The notes: generated by a model not told the origin, from the sequence alone. A stretch of DNA of 64,000 bases from Cunninghamella blakesleeana (GCA_017871115.1 JAFCIZ010000001.1:1779501-1843500), one strand, 5' to 3'. Counted from the first letter of the stretch, positions 9,618-22,161 are shown. Translations and numbers: made by a program.

Positions 9618-11465
9618 CTATTGTTTGTCACTATCCCATTGTTTGTGATGGTCCCATTTCTTTTCAGAACCTTTGTCATGATTCCATTTTTTTCCACCTT
9701 CTTCTTTATTGTCTTCATCATGACCCCACTTCTTATCACCTTTGTTCTTCCAGTCATGGCTACCTTCTTCTTTTTCTTCATCATCATGATGACCCCATTT
9801 TTTCTTTTTCCAGTCATGACTATCTTTGTCATCTTCATCATCTTCATCGTCTTCATCATCATCTTCATCATCTTCGTCATCATGGTCCCATTTCTTATGT
9901 TCAGAATCACTAATTCAATTAATAAAATAAAATAAGTAAATAATGAAATATAATCGGTTTTTAATAGTGATATATCTATAAACTTACTCTTTAGTCTTAT
10001 AAACGGTCTTCCAAACAGTTTTAGTTACAGTAACGGCTCCATTATTTTCAGTAGGTTGATTAGTTTGGGCTTCAACAGAGTTGTTTTCTTCGGGTTTGTT
10101 TTCTTCAGGCTTGTTTTCTTCAGGCTTGTTTTCTTCAGGCTTGTTTTCTTCAGGCTTGTTTTCTTCGGGTTTGTTTTCTTCAGGTTTGTTTTCACCACCT
10201 TGACCCCATTGTTTTTCACCTTCAGGCTTATTTTCACCACCTTCTGGTTTGTGGCTATCACCATTTACTTCACCACCTTGACCCCATTGATTGTTTTCTT
10301 CAGGCTTGTTTTCTTCAGGCTTATTTTCTTCAGGCTTGTTTTCTTCAGGCTTGTTTTCTTCAGGTTTGTGGCTATCACCATTCACTTCACCACCTTGACC
10401 CCATTGTTTGCCACCTTCAGGCTTATTTTCACCACCTTCTGGTTTATGGCTATCACCATTTACTTCACCACCTTGACCCCATTGATTGTTTTCTTCGGGT
10501 TTGTTTTCTTCAGGCTTGTTTTCTTCAGGTTTGTTTTCTTCAGGCTTGTGGCTATCACCATTTACTTCGCCGCCTTGTTGACCCCATTGCTTATGTTCGT
10601 TTTCACCACCTTCTTGACCATTAACACTGTCACCTTTTACTTCTTCATCATGACCCCATTTCTTGTCACCTTTGTTTTTCCAGTCATGACCGCCTTCTTC
10701 TTTATCTTCCTTATCTTCATGACCCCATTTCTTATCACCTTTGTTCTTCCAGTCATGGTCACCATCTTCTTTATCTTCTTTATCATCATCATGACCCCAC
10801 TTCTTCTTTTTCCAGTCATGGCTATCTTTGTCGTCTTCATCATCTTCATCGTCTTCATCGTCTTCTTTATCATCATCGTGACCCCACTTTTTGTGTTTCC
10901 ATTTCTTTTTATCATCACCTTTATTATCTTCATCATCATGTTTCCAATTAGCTTTTAATACAAGGTTATTTCTTCCCAATAAACGAAGAGCAGCAGTACC
11001 AGCTTCGAATGGACTATGTGCCTTAATAGTAATTTCATGCTCTCCCTTTTCTAATTCAAATTCACCTTTACTGAAATGTTCATCGCCTAAAGCTTCTTGA
11101 GGAGTGCTAGCAAAGGCTTTTACGGCTTCATCGTATTCAATTTTGGAAGTAGACCCAATTAATACGCCTTTATCATACACATCAAAGTTATCACCATGAT
11201 GTTTGAAATCAGTAACTTGAAGTTTAGTAGGTTCTTGTAATTCAAATTTAAATGTTTCTACAGCTTGAGCTTCTTTACCGTTCCATTTGAAAAGTGAGAA
11301 TTGATCAGCTAATTGTTGAGCAGATTTGTCACCAACAGCATCAGAAGGAGCACCACCAGGGGCGGCAGGATTAGAAGGAGCAGCAGCATCAGACCCAGAA
11401 CCTTGGGGAGCAGCTGAGACAGATTGGAGAACTAAAGCAATGGCAAAAGCAAGAATAGTTTTCAT
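9618..11465 (-). CDS. Secreted repeat-rich protein (WGH and PEENK repeats), function unknown
   Basis: Two exons, 9988-11465 and 9618-9909, give 589 residues. The start chosen is the ATG at 11463-11465, which opens a clear signal peptide (MKTILAFAIALVLQSVSA) with likely cleavage before APQG; the upstream in-frame ATG adds only a hydrophobic AT-rich leader. Residues about 50-170 form a compact beta-rich-looking domain (DQFSLFKWNGKE ... DNFDVYDKGVLIGSTS ... GEHEITI). After it come imperfect repeats of SHDWK-KKWGHDDD with Asp/Glu runs, then QWGQGGEVNGDSHKPE blocks separated by runs of the pentapeptide PEENK, then a TKTVWKTVYKTK segment. Exon 2 repeats the DDEDD/SHDWKKKKWGH module. No known enzyme motif. 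A cell-wall or extracellular metal-binding role would fit the His/Asp/Trp content but is only inference. Confidence 0.8.
10060..10560 (-). repeat. Tandem array of PEENK pentapeptide codons and QWGQGGEVNGDSHKPE blocks
   Basis: On the minus strand 15-nt units coding PEENK recur in three clusters (about 10075-10190, 10285-10365, 10485-10545), separated by near-identical blocks coding QWGQGGEVNGDSHKPE. High nucleotide identity between copies indicates recent expansion by slippage or unequal exchange. Confidence 0.85.
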
Positions 11466-12051
11466 ATTGTTTTTTGGTATATAAAAAAGGAGCGTAAAGT
11501 AAAAAATAAAATAAAAGGAATGTAGAAAGAGGATATATAAGTTTTTAAAATAAAACAATTGGATAATGAAAAGAAAAATGATTTTTATAAATTATGTTTT
11601 TCTTTTATATTAATTTCTGGATGTCTGCAAAAGATAATAATAATAATAATAATAATAATAATGCGAAAAAAATTAACGTAAAAATTAGTTTTACAAGTTC
11701 AAATTAAAACGTAGATTATTACTATTGTTTTTATCCATATATATTGTTTTAAATAAAACTTACCTATGGATTCCAAAAATCGCTTTTTTTTTTCATGATC
11801 CATACACACTAAGCTATTTTGTCCACGCCATAAAATTACTTAAATATCATCCTATATTTGCCTTTAGTCATTAAATAATGGTTGTCGATCCTATTTGTAT
11901 TTTATTATTATTAAAATATGGTTGTCGATCCTTTTTGTACACTGATAAAATTCCGGTATGAGTTTTAATTATAACATTCAGTAAATAACCCTATACATAT
12001 TTTTTATTATTTATATTGTGTCATTTAATATTAATATTAATAATAATACTA

Positions 12052-12082
<31 letters not shown>

Positions 12083-12869
12083 TTTACCTCCTTGCAGCTT
12101 TACTTGCTATACATACGTTGTCTTATTATTATTTCGGTAATGGCGGAGAATATAATTTTGATAGGATAATAATTGTTTATGCAGCTTGACAATTTAGCTA
12201 TGTTGAATATTGAAGTCCCTATAAAGTATTAAGTTCAACCAATTTACCTTATTATACAAGGAACCTTTAAATAAATAAATAAACATAGGTATATATATAT
12301 GAATATAATTAGATTTAAACTTTTTAAAAATGTATTCGTTATTTATAATTTTATTTTTTTAATATATTTTTTAGTAAGAAAATAACCATTAAACTTTTAT
12401 ATATTTTTTATATGTATAAGAACTTATTTTATTTACACTTTTTTTTTAATTACGCGTATATTATTAAATAAAGTATAAATAAAACACTTTTGTGTATGCT
12501 ACTTTCATGTATAAAAAAGAGTGCGGAAGAAATGTGTTGGGTTTGAAAAATATAAAAAAATCTTTATAAAATTTAATTCTAATAAAAAAACGACCTCTTT
12601 CACATATATAATTTTCTAACATTTATTGGATTCATTTATTAACTATTTGATAACTATAATTTTATTATTTAATTACATAATATTATCTTTTTATTTTGGT
12701 TTGTTAAGTCAAATTATCTATTTAATCCTTATAAATCCTCGTTATTTAGATCTTGTTAAGAATTTCAATACAGAAAGTTATAAATGAATGGAGTTTAAAA
12801 TCTAAAATTTAAATTTTTTTCCACTCTAATTTTTTTAAGCTCTTTCACTTTTTTTAAAAATAAATTAAT
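11466..12869. other. Intergenic region, divergent between secreted repeat protein and ARM protein
   Basis: 1.4 kb serving as promoter region for two divergent genes. It has (AAT)n at 11635-11661, (TTA)n at 12045-12076, and a direct repeat of about 22 nt with one mismatch (ATGGTTGTCGATCCTNTTTG) at about 11878 and 11918. No coding sequence is supported. Confidence 0.6.
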
Positions 12870-14249
12870 ATGACAAGTAGCTTATCATTGCAACAACAGA
12901 TAGATAACATCGTATCCGTTACAAGTAAATGAGGAATAAAGTTTATAGATTCAATAATTCAAAGATCAAAATTCTAACATGAAACTTATTGATAATTGTT
13001 TTCAACCTTATTTAGATATTGATGACATTATAAACAATTCAATCTCTATCAATCAGCTGTTTATTCAACTACAAGAAGCAGAGGAAGATGTTTGGCCATT
13101 AGCATGTCAACTAGCAAAGTATGTTGGCGATAGTGCTCGTAATGGTAAATGATTATATTATTACTACCATTTAAAAGAGTTTACATTATTATGGCGAAAA
13201 AAAAAAAAAATGGATGAGAATAAATAGATTACACCGGAACCATTTATACTTATAATTTCTATTACCTTTTATATATACAATATATCTTGTTTATATCTAT
13301 TTGTATCTAATAGTTTCGGTTCGTGTTCCTTTTGGAAACGAAGGTATTATTGATTCTGTTGCAAAGTTAATGAAAAGAACCCCTCATCCTATTTTATTCG
13401 ATCTCCAAGCACTTCGTATCCTCGGCAATCTTTCAATTGATAATGGTAACACGAATATTTTTTCGAGAACCTTTTCATTTCATTTCATTTTATTTTATCA
13501 CATATTATTAACATAATATATATATATATATATTAGATGAAAATAGACAACGCGTATTAGATACAAATATAATAGAACTCATACTTGGTTTATTTCAAAA
13601 CAATGATCCTCATTTAAACTTAATGCTTTGCGGTTTCTGTCTCAATAGTAGTATGGACTTTGGTAAATATATACAATGAAAATAAAGTATTTCAACTTTT
13701 ACTCGTTAATAACTGTATATGTATTTTTCATTTATATTAATTTTTTTTATTTTTATTTTTTTTATTAAAAATAGAACCTGTTCAATTAGAAATCATTAAA
13801 CTTAACGGAGTTAACATTTTATGCCAATTTCTCAAAGCTGAAACTATCGATCATACTGTTAATTTAGCTGTCAAAGCATTGGATTCATTAGTGGGGCAAG
13901 AAACTGGTAGACAGCAATTCACATCAACACCAGAACATATAAAAAACAGTGTTACTTTATTCATTAATACATGGAAAAGAGGTCAATTAGAAGATTTGGA
14001 TACTATAGGATGCGTAGCAGATATTTTATTACAGGTATTATTAGATGATGACAATGCTCAACAAATAGTAGCAACTAGTGGTAATTTAGATCAATTGATG
14101 CTTCTTCTTGATGATAATGCAATGTTTACAGATGATGATATGGATGATGATGAAACAGAAAAGTTACAAGAAATTAAAAGAACTATTAGTAAAGTGATTG
14201 TATATGCTACATCGTCAGGTAAAATAAAAATAAAATAAACTATTAAATA

Positions 14250-14295
<46 letters not shown>

Positions 14296-15072
14296 AAGTG
14301 TGTGTGTATATTATTTAATTTTGTTTATATTTATATTATTTTACTTTATTATATTCTACTACTTTTTTAATTACCAACTTATATAAAAATAGATGATCTT
14401 ATTGATCCACTTTATAATGATAAAGCCTTCTTATCACGATTATTCGAAATGGCTAAAAGTAAAACTGAAGTAATTCATCAAACAGCCATATATATTATTG
14501 GAAACCTTGCAAGAACAGGTATGTATAATGATAATAGTGACGATAAAAATAAAAGTAATCTGTATTTATATATAATTACATCCCACATCCCACATATATT
14601 ATTATCATATGGTTTTTTTAGATAAACACTGTATTGACTTGGTAAAAGATCATCACTTGGAATTATTATTATTGGAATTATTTAAAGCTACGGAAAATGC
14701 AGTTTTTCAAAGCGCTATATTGGGATGTTTGAAACACATCAGTCTTCCTGCTGAAAATAAAGATATTATTGGTAACACTGGCATTATTGAAGTAATATCA
14801 CCACTTTTAGACACCAGTAAAAATATGCTGAAGCGTAATCAATATCTCGTGATTGTTATACTCAAAATTCTTTGTACAAATAGCATCAACAATTCTAAAC
14901 GCTTACTTGCTAATGAAAACAACAATGAACCAATCTTGAATGCTATTTTATCCTTTTTACATCGAGTAGATGATGTGGCAGCTAAAAGTGAAGCAACCCG
15001 TGTACTTATTCAATTAATTAAATCTGTGTGGTCACAACGTAAGTATTTATGTTTACATATAATTACATACAT

Positions 15073-15112
<40 letters not shown>

Positions 15113-15851
15113 ATGACTAATACAATATAATTATATCTATTTTATATATAATTTATATATATAGCAATAGAATTAGAATTACGACAACAATTGGTGCAGC
15201 CATCGATCGTACAAGCAATCATTGAATTAATTCGTACTTCTACGTTCCCTGTATTGAAAAATGATGGTATTATTGGTTTAACTGTAATAATGGCCGATCA
15301 TAATTCAGATATTTCAAAAGAATTATTAGCTGGCGGTAATATAAATAAAATAGATATAAAATAGAATAAATTTAAAAAAGTAAACAAGTTAAACTCACTA
15401 AACTATTTTTTTTATAATTGTTTTATAGTTGTACCATTACTTATTGCTGACCCTCCTGAAGTTGATATTCAAAATAAAGAAAATGATCCAGCCGAAATAG
15501 AAAAAAGATCCTTCTTAGAAGTTGTCATAGATGACATCAGTAAAAGTGATTTACCTATTGAAATCAAATGTAATACATGTATTCTTCTTGAAACGGCCAT
15601 CAATTTGTCGATAGCAGGTAATTAATAACAATGACAATTGATATCAATAAAAAAATCTCTCTAAATTAATCCAATGGAATTATATATATTTTTGTTTTTA
15701 TTTTTTTTAAAAAAAAATAGTACATAATTACTCTGTATATGAATCATTACATCAACACGCCGTTCCATTATCCGCTATTGCGGAACCAACACTTAACCCT
15801 TTTATAAAAAAGATTAGCGTAGCGCTTGAACATACAGCCAAATCAACATAG
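12870..15851 (+). CDS. Armadillo-repeat protein, SmgGDS / RAP1GDS1-like
   Basis: Ten exons: 12870-12924, 13016-13144, 13314-13445, 13537-13662, 13775-14218, 14393-14518, 14622-15038, 15165-15335, 15429-15617, 15721-15851; 639 residues. The whole protein is ARM-repeat-like helices (LFDLQALRILGNLSIDN; NLAVKALDSLVG; HQTAIYIIGNLARTD; SAILGCLKHISLP), and the order and length resemble SmgGDS, which in animals binds prenylated and polybasic small GTPases as chaperone and exchange factor. GTPase partners here are inference. Start: ATG 12870 joined through an intron with a CTAAC branch site (12926-13015) is preferred; an alternative unspliced start is ATG 12979, giving 633 residues. Every intron is phase 1. 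An acidic DDDMDDDE loop follows residue 200. It lies head-to-tail with the chitin synthase, 256 bp upstream of it. Confidence 0.85.
14251..14308. repeat. Compound (TA)n(TG)n microsatellite
   Basis: About 10 TA units followed by about 12 TG units and an interrupted TG tail, inside an intron of the ARM-repeat gene. Confidence 0.95.
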
Positions 15852-16107
15852 TAATAGGTTCAAATAACAATTACTAAATATGGAAATCAATAAATATTTC
15901 ACTCTCTTTATATTGCTTTAAAATAGTTTTTTTTTTTTTGTTGTCCTTCTCTTTCTTTTTATTTAGCTCGTTATTTTTTTTTTCTTACATTTTTTTCTCT
16001 CATTTATTATCATACTATATTTAAAATAATCAAAGCATTAATTACGTATCAATTATTCATTATTAGACTAATAAATCATTTATAGAAAGAAAACCTCAAA
16101 TTCCAAC

Positions 16108-19100
16108 ATGAATAAAAATGAAAATGATAAAAACGATAACAATGTAAATAGTAATAACAATAATACATCATGGTCATCTTGGTTAATAAAATTAATATCA
16201 CAATCTACAGGCTCAAATAATATCAACAATAATAGCAATAATAATAATGCAATAACAACTTTACATGAAAATGATGATCATAATGAATCCAAAGCAACAT
16301 TGGTAAGTATCTCACCACATCCGCCACCTTCTCTTAGACGACAAATCACTAGACGTATTCAATTAACACGAAGAGGTCATCTTGTATTGGATTGCAAAGT
16401 ACCTGATAAGTTATTGAATGCCTTGCCTGAAAATGGGGCAGAATTTAAAACCATGCGGTACTCAGCAATATGCTGTACGCCTGATCAGTTTACTACAAAA
16501 GGTTATACTTTACGTCAACAATTATATAAAAGAGAAACAGAATTATTAATTGTCATCACAATGTACAATGTAAGTAATTAACTTATGACTACTTTTAAAA
16601 TAATAATAATAAAAAGAAGTAGTAAACTTTTATTCAATTTATACACTTAATATTTGTATTTTATTATTATTATTATTATTGTTTTTCTTAAATTAGGAAG
16701 ATCATATTTTATTTGCTCGTACATTGCATGGTGTTATGAAAAATATTGCACATTTATGTAGTCTTTCAACATCAACGTGGGATAAAAATGGATGGAAAAA
16801 AATTGTCGTTTCAATTGGTATGTAAAATAAATAATAAAAAAATAGAAAACGAAAAAAATATAAGAATGAAAATAGCATAACAGTAATTATTCTAAATATC
16901 ATCATCTTTATTATTTTACTAAATTCATTATTTAAAATAATAGTCGCAGACGGAAGAAAAATCATTCATCCCCGTATATTAAGCATATTAGCATCAATGG
17001 GGATTTATCAAGTTGGTGTTGCAAAGAATAAAGTTGATAATGAACAAGTTACTGCGCATATATATGAAGTAATGTATACATACAAACATTTATTTATATA
17101 TATATATATTAACTATTTGTATTCCTTATTTTATTTTTATCTTTTTATGATCATAGTATACAACACAAATTTCCATTGACGCTGATATGAACATAAAAGG
17201 CCCTGATAAGGTATATATAATAAGTAACGATCTAATTATGTATATAATTTTATATATGTAAATATTTATTTTACAAATAATTTACTTTTTATATTACGTT
17301 TTGTCTTTATCCCCCTTCTTCCGTTTTTATTTAAAATAAAAAAAAAATATTTATAGGGTATTGTTCCGGTACAAATCTTATTATGCATCAAGGAAAAAAA
17401 TGCAAAAAAGATAGATTCTCATAAATGGTGTTTTAATGCTTTTGGATCCTTACTTAAACCCAACGTATGTGTATTACTAGATGTTGGTACACGACCTGGT
17501 AATACAAGTATCTATGAATTATGGAAAGTATTTGATCGTCATCCAAATGTTGGGGCAGCTTGCGGTGAACTTCGTGTATTGTTAGGTACATTAAATCATC
17601 AAATAATACACCCTTTAATTGGAGCACAACATTTTGAATACAAAATGGCAGCCATGTTGGATAAACCAATGGAGAGTGTCTTTGGTATGATTTCTGTTTT
17701 ACCTGGCGCATTTTCAGCTTATCGATTTGATGCACTTCAAAACGATATCAATCAACGTGGCCCTTTAGCAAGCTATTTTTCACCTCAAGGTCATAGTTTA
17801 TTTGAAAGAAATATGTATTTAGCAGAAGATCGTATTTTATGTTTTGAATTGGTAGCAAAGCGACATCAACGTTGGTTTTTACATTATGTAACCTCCGCTT
17901 TTGCTGAAACAGATGTACCTCATCATTTAGATGAATTTATTTCTCAACGAAGGCGATGGATTAATGGTAGTTTTTTTGCTACTATTTATAGTTTATATCA
18001 CTTTTATTGGATCCCTGCTTATAGTAAACATTCTTGGTCTAGAATTATTCTTCTTTGTATCCAAGCCCTTTATAATGTATTCAATCTTTTATTCAGCTGG
18101 TTAGCACCTGTAAGTGATTCAATGTATATATATATATATACTTATCCCATTGCTTATTATTATTTATACTATTATTTTGCTATTATTATTATTATTATTA
18201 TTATTATTACATTTTCTAGGGTAACTTTTATATAGCATTTTATTTTATTACGAAAGGTCTGGCTCACCCAGATGTTGATCCGTTTGGCAATGGCTGGGGT
18301 TTAAAATTATTTGATTTTTTTCAGTTTTTTTATCTCTTTTTAATTGCTGTTCTTTTTTTATCATCAATGGGAAATCGTCCTCAAAGGTAAGATTTAAAAA
18401 AATGGAATATAAAACTGAAAATAATTTTAAATGGTTATTAAAAAACAAATTATTGTTTATTTTTATTTTTATTTTATTTTACTTTTTTCTAAAAAAAAAA
18501 AAATAGTGCAAAAACTTTGTATCATTTTTGTGTCTTTGGATTTTCTTTAATCATGGTATATGCTCTATTTGGAACCAGCTGGCAAATTTATAATAGTTTT
18601 AAAGAATCCAATATATCCAATGGACTTAATAAACAACAGTGGGAAATCATACTTTCTTTAATCATGACGTATGGGCTTTACTTGGTGGCAAGTATACTTT
18701 ATTTTGATCCTTGGCCCATGTTGACGAGTTTTTTTTATTATTTATTATTATTACCTTGCTATGTTAATATTCTTAGTATATATGCCTTTTGTAATACACA
18801 TGATGTCAGGTAAACACATATATAGCACCAATGATAATAAAATAACAGAAAGAGAAAAGAAGTAAAACTTTTTATAACAAAGATTATACAACATCTATTT
18901 ATCTATTATTTATTTACTGATATTAATATTATTTTCATTCAACATAATTAGTTGGGGTACCAAAGGAGATAACGGTATGAATAATGATTTAGGGATTGTT
19001 AAAACAACTGACAATAATCAAACTGCAGAATTAGAATTACCAGCAGATGAAATTGATTTAAATTTAGATTATGAAGCTGCCTTGGTCGATCTTATTTCCA

Positions 19101-19436
19101 CACAAGAAATTAAACCAAAGGTAAAGAACAATAAAGATAAATATGTATCCAAATGAATACTTTTTTTTAATTTTTTATTTTTTTTAATATGTATAGAACA
19201 AACCTCGATCATTAGAAGATTACTATAGATCCTTTAGAACTTATTTACTATTATTATGGGTAGTCTGCAATGCTATATTGGTAGTTTGTGTTACTTCTGT
19301 TGATTATACCTCGTTATTTAACCCATCAGCCGGTACTACATATATGACAACTTTACTTTGGATAAATACTGCGCTGGCTCTTTTTCGATTTATTGGATCA
19401 TGTCTTTATTTAACTATTCGGCTCTTTTCTTCCTAA
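16108..19436 (+). CDS. CHS: Chitin synthase (division 1, class I-III type)
   Basis: Family 2 glycosyltransferase that makes chitin from UDP-GlcNAc at the plasma membrane. Nine exons: 16108-16569, 16697-16817, 16944-17068, 17157-17210, 17357-18109, 18220-18386, 18507-18809, 18952-19120, 19197-19436; 797 residues. Seen: an Asn-rich N-terminus, the [11 protein letters not shown] entry motif, [14 protein letters not shown] (nucleotide-sugar site), [16 protein letters not shown], the catalytic [10 protein letters not shown], and QRRRWINGS (the Q/RXXRW chitin synthase signature), followed by several membrane helices (LFSWLAP onward), the SWGTKGD motif, and final transmembrane segments. It has no myosin motor and no cytochrome b5 domain, so it is not class V/VII or IV. 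The N-terminal extension before the catalytic domain is short, about 120 residues. Confidence 0.96.
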
Positions 19437-19540
19437 TTATTTATTTATTTTATTCCACGTGTATAATAATGTAAAATAATAAGAAGTTGGAGGGAAAAAA
19501 AAAATCGAATTATTTAATTAATTACTTACTTAATATATAC

Positions 19541-19574
<34 letters not shown>

Positions 19575-20171
19575 CTAGATTCATATCAATTGATCACCAT
19601 TAAGTATATAGTAAAAGGAAATATCATGGTTACTATTTTAAAAACATTGGCAACATTTTTGATCTTCCGACTTTTAAATTTGTTATTTTCATTGGATGCA
19701 TAATTATGATTATTTCTTTATATGAAAAAAAAGTACGTGTATATATATATATAAAAAGCAAGAATTATAAATAAATAATTACATATAAATTGCTTAGCAT
19801 GCTGATTCATTCCATTTTATTTTATTGATGTATTAAACTAGGAAATATTTTCTTCTTTTTCTTTATCTTCTTTACATTCCAATGATAGTTAATCAATTAA
19901 GAAAAAGAGAGACGTGTATATATAGTGTAAATTTAAATTTTTTGATTCATTTACTATTTTAAAAATAATAAATTTCAATCAATTTTAATTATCAGTTTAT
20001 TTAGTACATAGGTTAATATAAAGTTTTGGAATGATTTATGTATGTGTGTATATATATATGATATGATCAAAAAAAGGAAAAAAATGGAAAATGGAAAAAA
20101 AGGGGGAGAAAAAAAATGAATTCTAAAAAAATGATGGGGAGGATATGAAGAGAAGGATAGAGTAGTGAATT
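19437..20171. other. Convergent intergenic region after chitin synthase
   Basis: 735 bp between the 3' ends of the chitin synthase and the DPBB protein gene. It has an (ATT)n run at about 19541-19571 and purine-rich A/G tracts at 20065-20120. Nothing coding is supported. Confidence 0.6.
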
Positions 20172-20666
20172 TTACAATCCGCTCCAAGTAATAGATACTC
20201 TGCCAGCATCTAAATTAGCAATTTTCGAAAAGGCTTTTGGAGATAAATCTAAATCACCATAGCTACAACCTGGGCAAGTATCAACTATTGTAACAGTAAC
20301 ACTACCTTTAGGACCTTTGACTTTTAATTTTTTACCACAGTTAGGATTTTTGTTAGGATTAGCAGCATTGCCCATTTGTTTAGAATTAAGAGCAACAATC
20401 ATATCAGTATCTTTATAAGTGCCACCTATTGATTTATATTAATATAAATATGTATATTAATATGAATATTCGATAAACTGTTTTTTTTTTTATTTTGTTT
20501 AAGGTATTAATTTATAAAAGAAATGAAGCTTACCACAACTAGTAACACCAACATCGACATTATAATAAGTAGCAGATCCAGAAGCCCTCTTATGTAAAGG
20601 AGCAGCTTGAATCAACAAGACAAACATGGATAAAAATACAGATAATACAAGAGTAGAGAATTGCAT
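20172..20666 (-). CDS. Small secreted double-psi beta-barrel protein (RlpA/expansin-like)
   Basis: Two exons, 20534-20666 and 20172-20425, give 128 residues. A signal peptide (MQFSTLVLSVFLSMFVLLIQA) is followed by a Lys-Arg at 26-27 that could be a Kex2 site. The mature part has the layout of RlpA-like/barwin-type DPBB proteins: GSATYYNVDVGVTSCG, MIVALNSKQMG, NCGKKLKV, the signature VDTCPGCSYGDLDLSPKAF, and a terminal ISWSGL-like strand. The conserved Asp residues in VDTC and DLDLS are present. No carbohydrate-binding or expansin C-terminal domain follows, so it is the short form common in fungi. It probably acts in the cell wall; enzyme activity cannot be claimed. Confidence 0.9.
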
Positions 20667-21644
20667 GATAGTAAATTATTTAAAATAATAAAGGAGTGGG
20701 AGTGTGATAAGTGATTGGAAAAGAAAGTAAAATAAAGATGATAAATTAATTTAGAGTGAAACGACCAGCGTTTTTATATACAAAAAGAGAATAATAAAAA
20801 GATTTGAATAAAGAATAATGAAAAAAAGAAAGAAAGAAAGAGTAAAATCAAAAAAAAGAACGAATATTTATAGTATAGTAAAATTAAAACTGAGAATTTT
20901 TTAATCTACATAAATTTTTTTTTCTGTCATACATATGTATACTTATATTAATCAAAAAGAGGTCCCACTTTTTTTATTGTTGATTAATGATGAAAATGAT
21001 TCATATATAGTAATTTTTTGATTGTTCATTCGTTTTTTTTTTTTATTGCGTTGATGTAATACAAATCTCTCTCCTTACTAAATAATAGAAAACAATTTAT
21101 TTATTATATCTATTTCGTTTTATAAGGATAACTACTTGTATATTTCTATATTTTGACAACAATTAATAAAATAAAATACTTGTGTATTCTTTTTTTTGAT
21201 TTTTTTTTTTTTTTTTTTGAGCAAAGATCCGATAATTGATTTGATAATAATAATAATTAAAAAAAACGTGTGCGGAAGAAAAAAAATTTTTATAGGATAA
21301 TAAAAAAGGGTAGAAAAATATGGTTACCCGTTCTTACTGTTTATTATTTATCATCATCATTAAAAATATGCCTATACTAAAATTCTAAATTAAGTAAGTC
21401 GAATTTATTTATTTACTTTTTTTACTTTCATGTGTAGAGAGTGTGGATTTGGAAGGACAATTCTATAAAAGGTTAATTTGATCCTGAATTTGATTAAAAA
21501 AAAAAGATATCCGAGATTATACTCAATTTGCTGAATAAATTATTGTATTATATTTTTAAATTATTATTATATAAAAGGTGTGATATCGACGATGATGTAT
21601 ATTTATTTTATTATATAATACAAAGGATTTCATTTAAATAATTA
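20667..21644. other. Intergenic region upstream of DPBB protein gene
   Basis: 978 bp. On the minus strand a TATATAAAAA box at 20771-20780 lies about 105 bp upstream of the DPBB start codon. The rest is AT-rich with poly-A/poly-T runs (21190-21218). Nothing coding is supported. Confidence 0.6.
20771..20780 (-). promoter_or_regulatory. Likely TATA box of the DPBB protein gene
   Basis: TATATAAAAA on the minus strand, followed by CGCTGGTCG, about 105 bp upstream of the ATG. A similar TATAAAAACAGCG arrangement (46384-46396) precedes the SR-protein gene. Confidence 0.5.
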
Positions 21645-22161
21645 TTATTCTTTTATTTGATATTGATTCCTTAAAGCTGTAGGCGAAGGTTTTAGTTCTG
21701 TACAATTTTTACATGATAAGACATGTTGAAAGTTATAATATTCACAATGGGGACATATCCAATCACCTAATCGTAGTTGATTTACAGAAATAGGTTTCGA
21801 GCACTCACCACAGCTACTTCGAAAAGAATAGTTATGAAACTGACAAGAAGGGCAGATCCAATCTCCAGGCCGAAATCGTGGCTTTATGATTTTTGGTTCT
21901 GAAGCATTACATTCCTTCTTTGTTGAATTAGTATGGTGACGGTACTGTTGTACTCCACTAAACTATAAATGAATAAAAAAAACAACAACAAAATAACAAC
22001 AAAACAACAACAAAAAAATAAAAAAAAAGTTAAGATGTCAAGAGTATCAAAATAGTAATAATAAAAAATAACAAATGTTTCATTACATGATTTCTAGTTA
22101 TTGCTTGTTGGTTTTTACTTTTCACTTTTATCCATGTTCTTGAGATTATACTTTTCAACAT
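21645..22161 (-). CDS. Protein with two RanBP2-type zinc fingers
   Basis: Two exons, 22087-22161 and 21645-21962, give 130 residues. The second exon has no ATG of its own; the first supplies MLKSIISRTWIKVKSK and joins in phase 0. Two zinc fingers with the pattern GDW-C-x2-C-x3-N-x6-C-x2-C are clear: RPGDWICPSCQFHNYSFRSSCGEC and RLGDWICPHCEYYNFQHVLSCKNC (quoted in pieces: W-I-C-P-S-C ... C-G-E-C, and W-I-C-P-H-C ... C-K-N-C). Such fingers bind single-stranded RNA with GGU or bind ubiquitin; the Trp and Asn positions here favour the RNA-binding kind, though this is inference. The basic N-terminus could be a mitochondrial presequence. No other domain is seen. Confidence 0.8.

Noticed and set aside
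9603..9935. Overlapping plus and minus frames of about 100 codons rich in Ile/Phe/His or Met/Lys
   Set aside because: Antisense or frame-shifted readings of exon 2 of the secreted repeat protein.
10056..10958. 300-codon plus-strand open frame of repeated FFRLVFF-type residues
   Set aside because: It is the antisense shadow of the PEENK/WGH repeats of the minus-strand secreted protein; composition is implausible for a protein and no start context or splice logic supports it.
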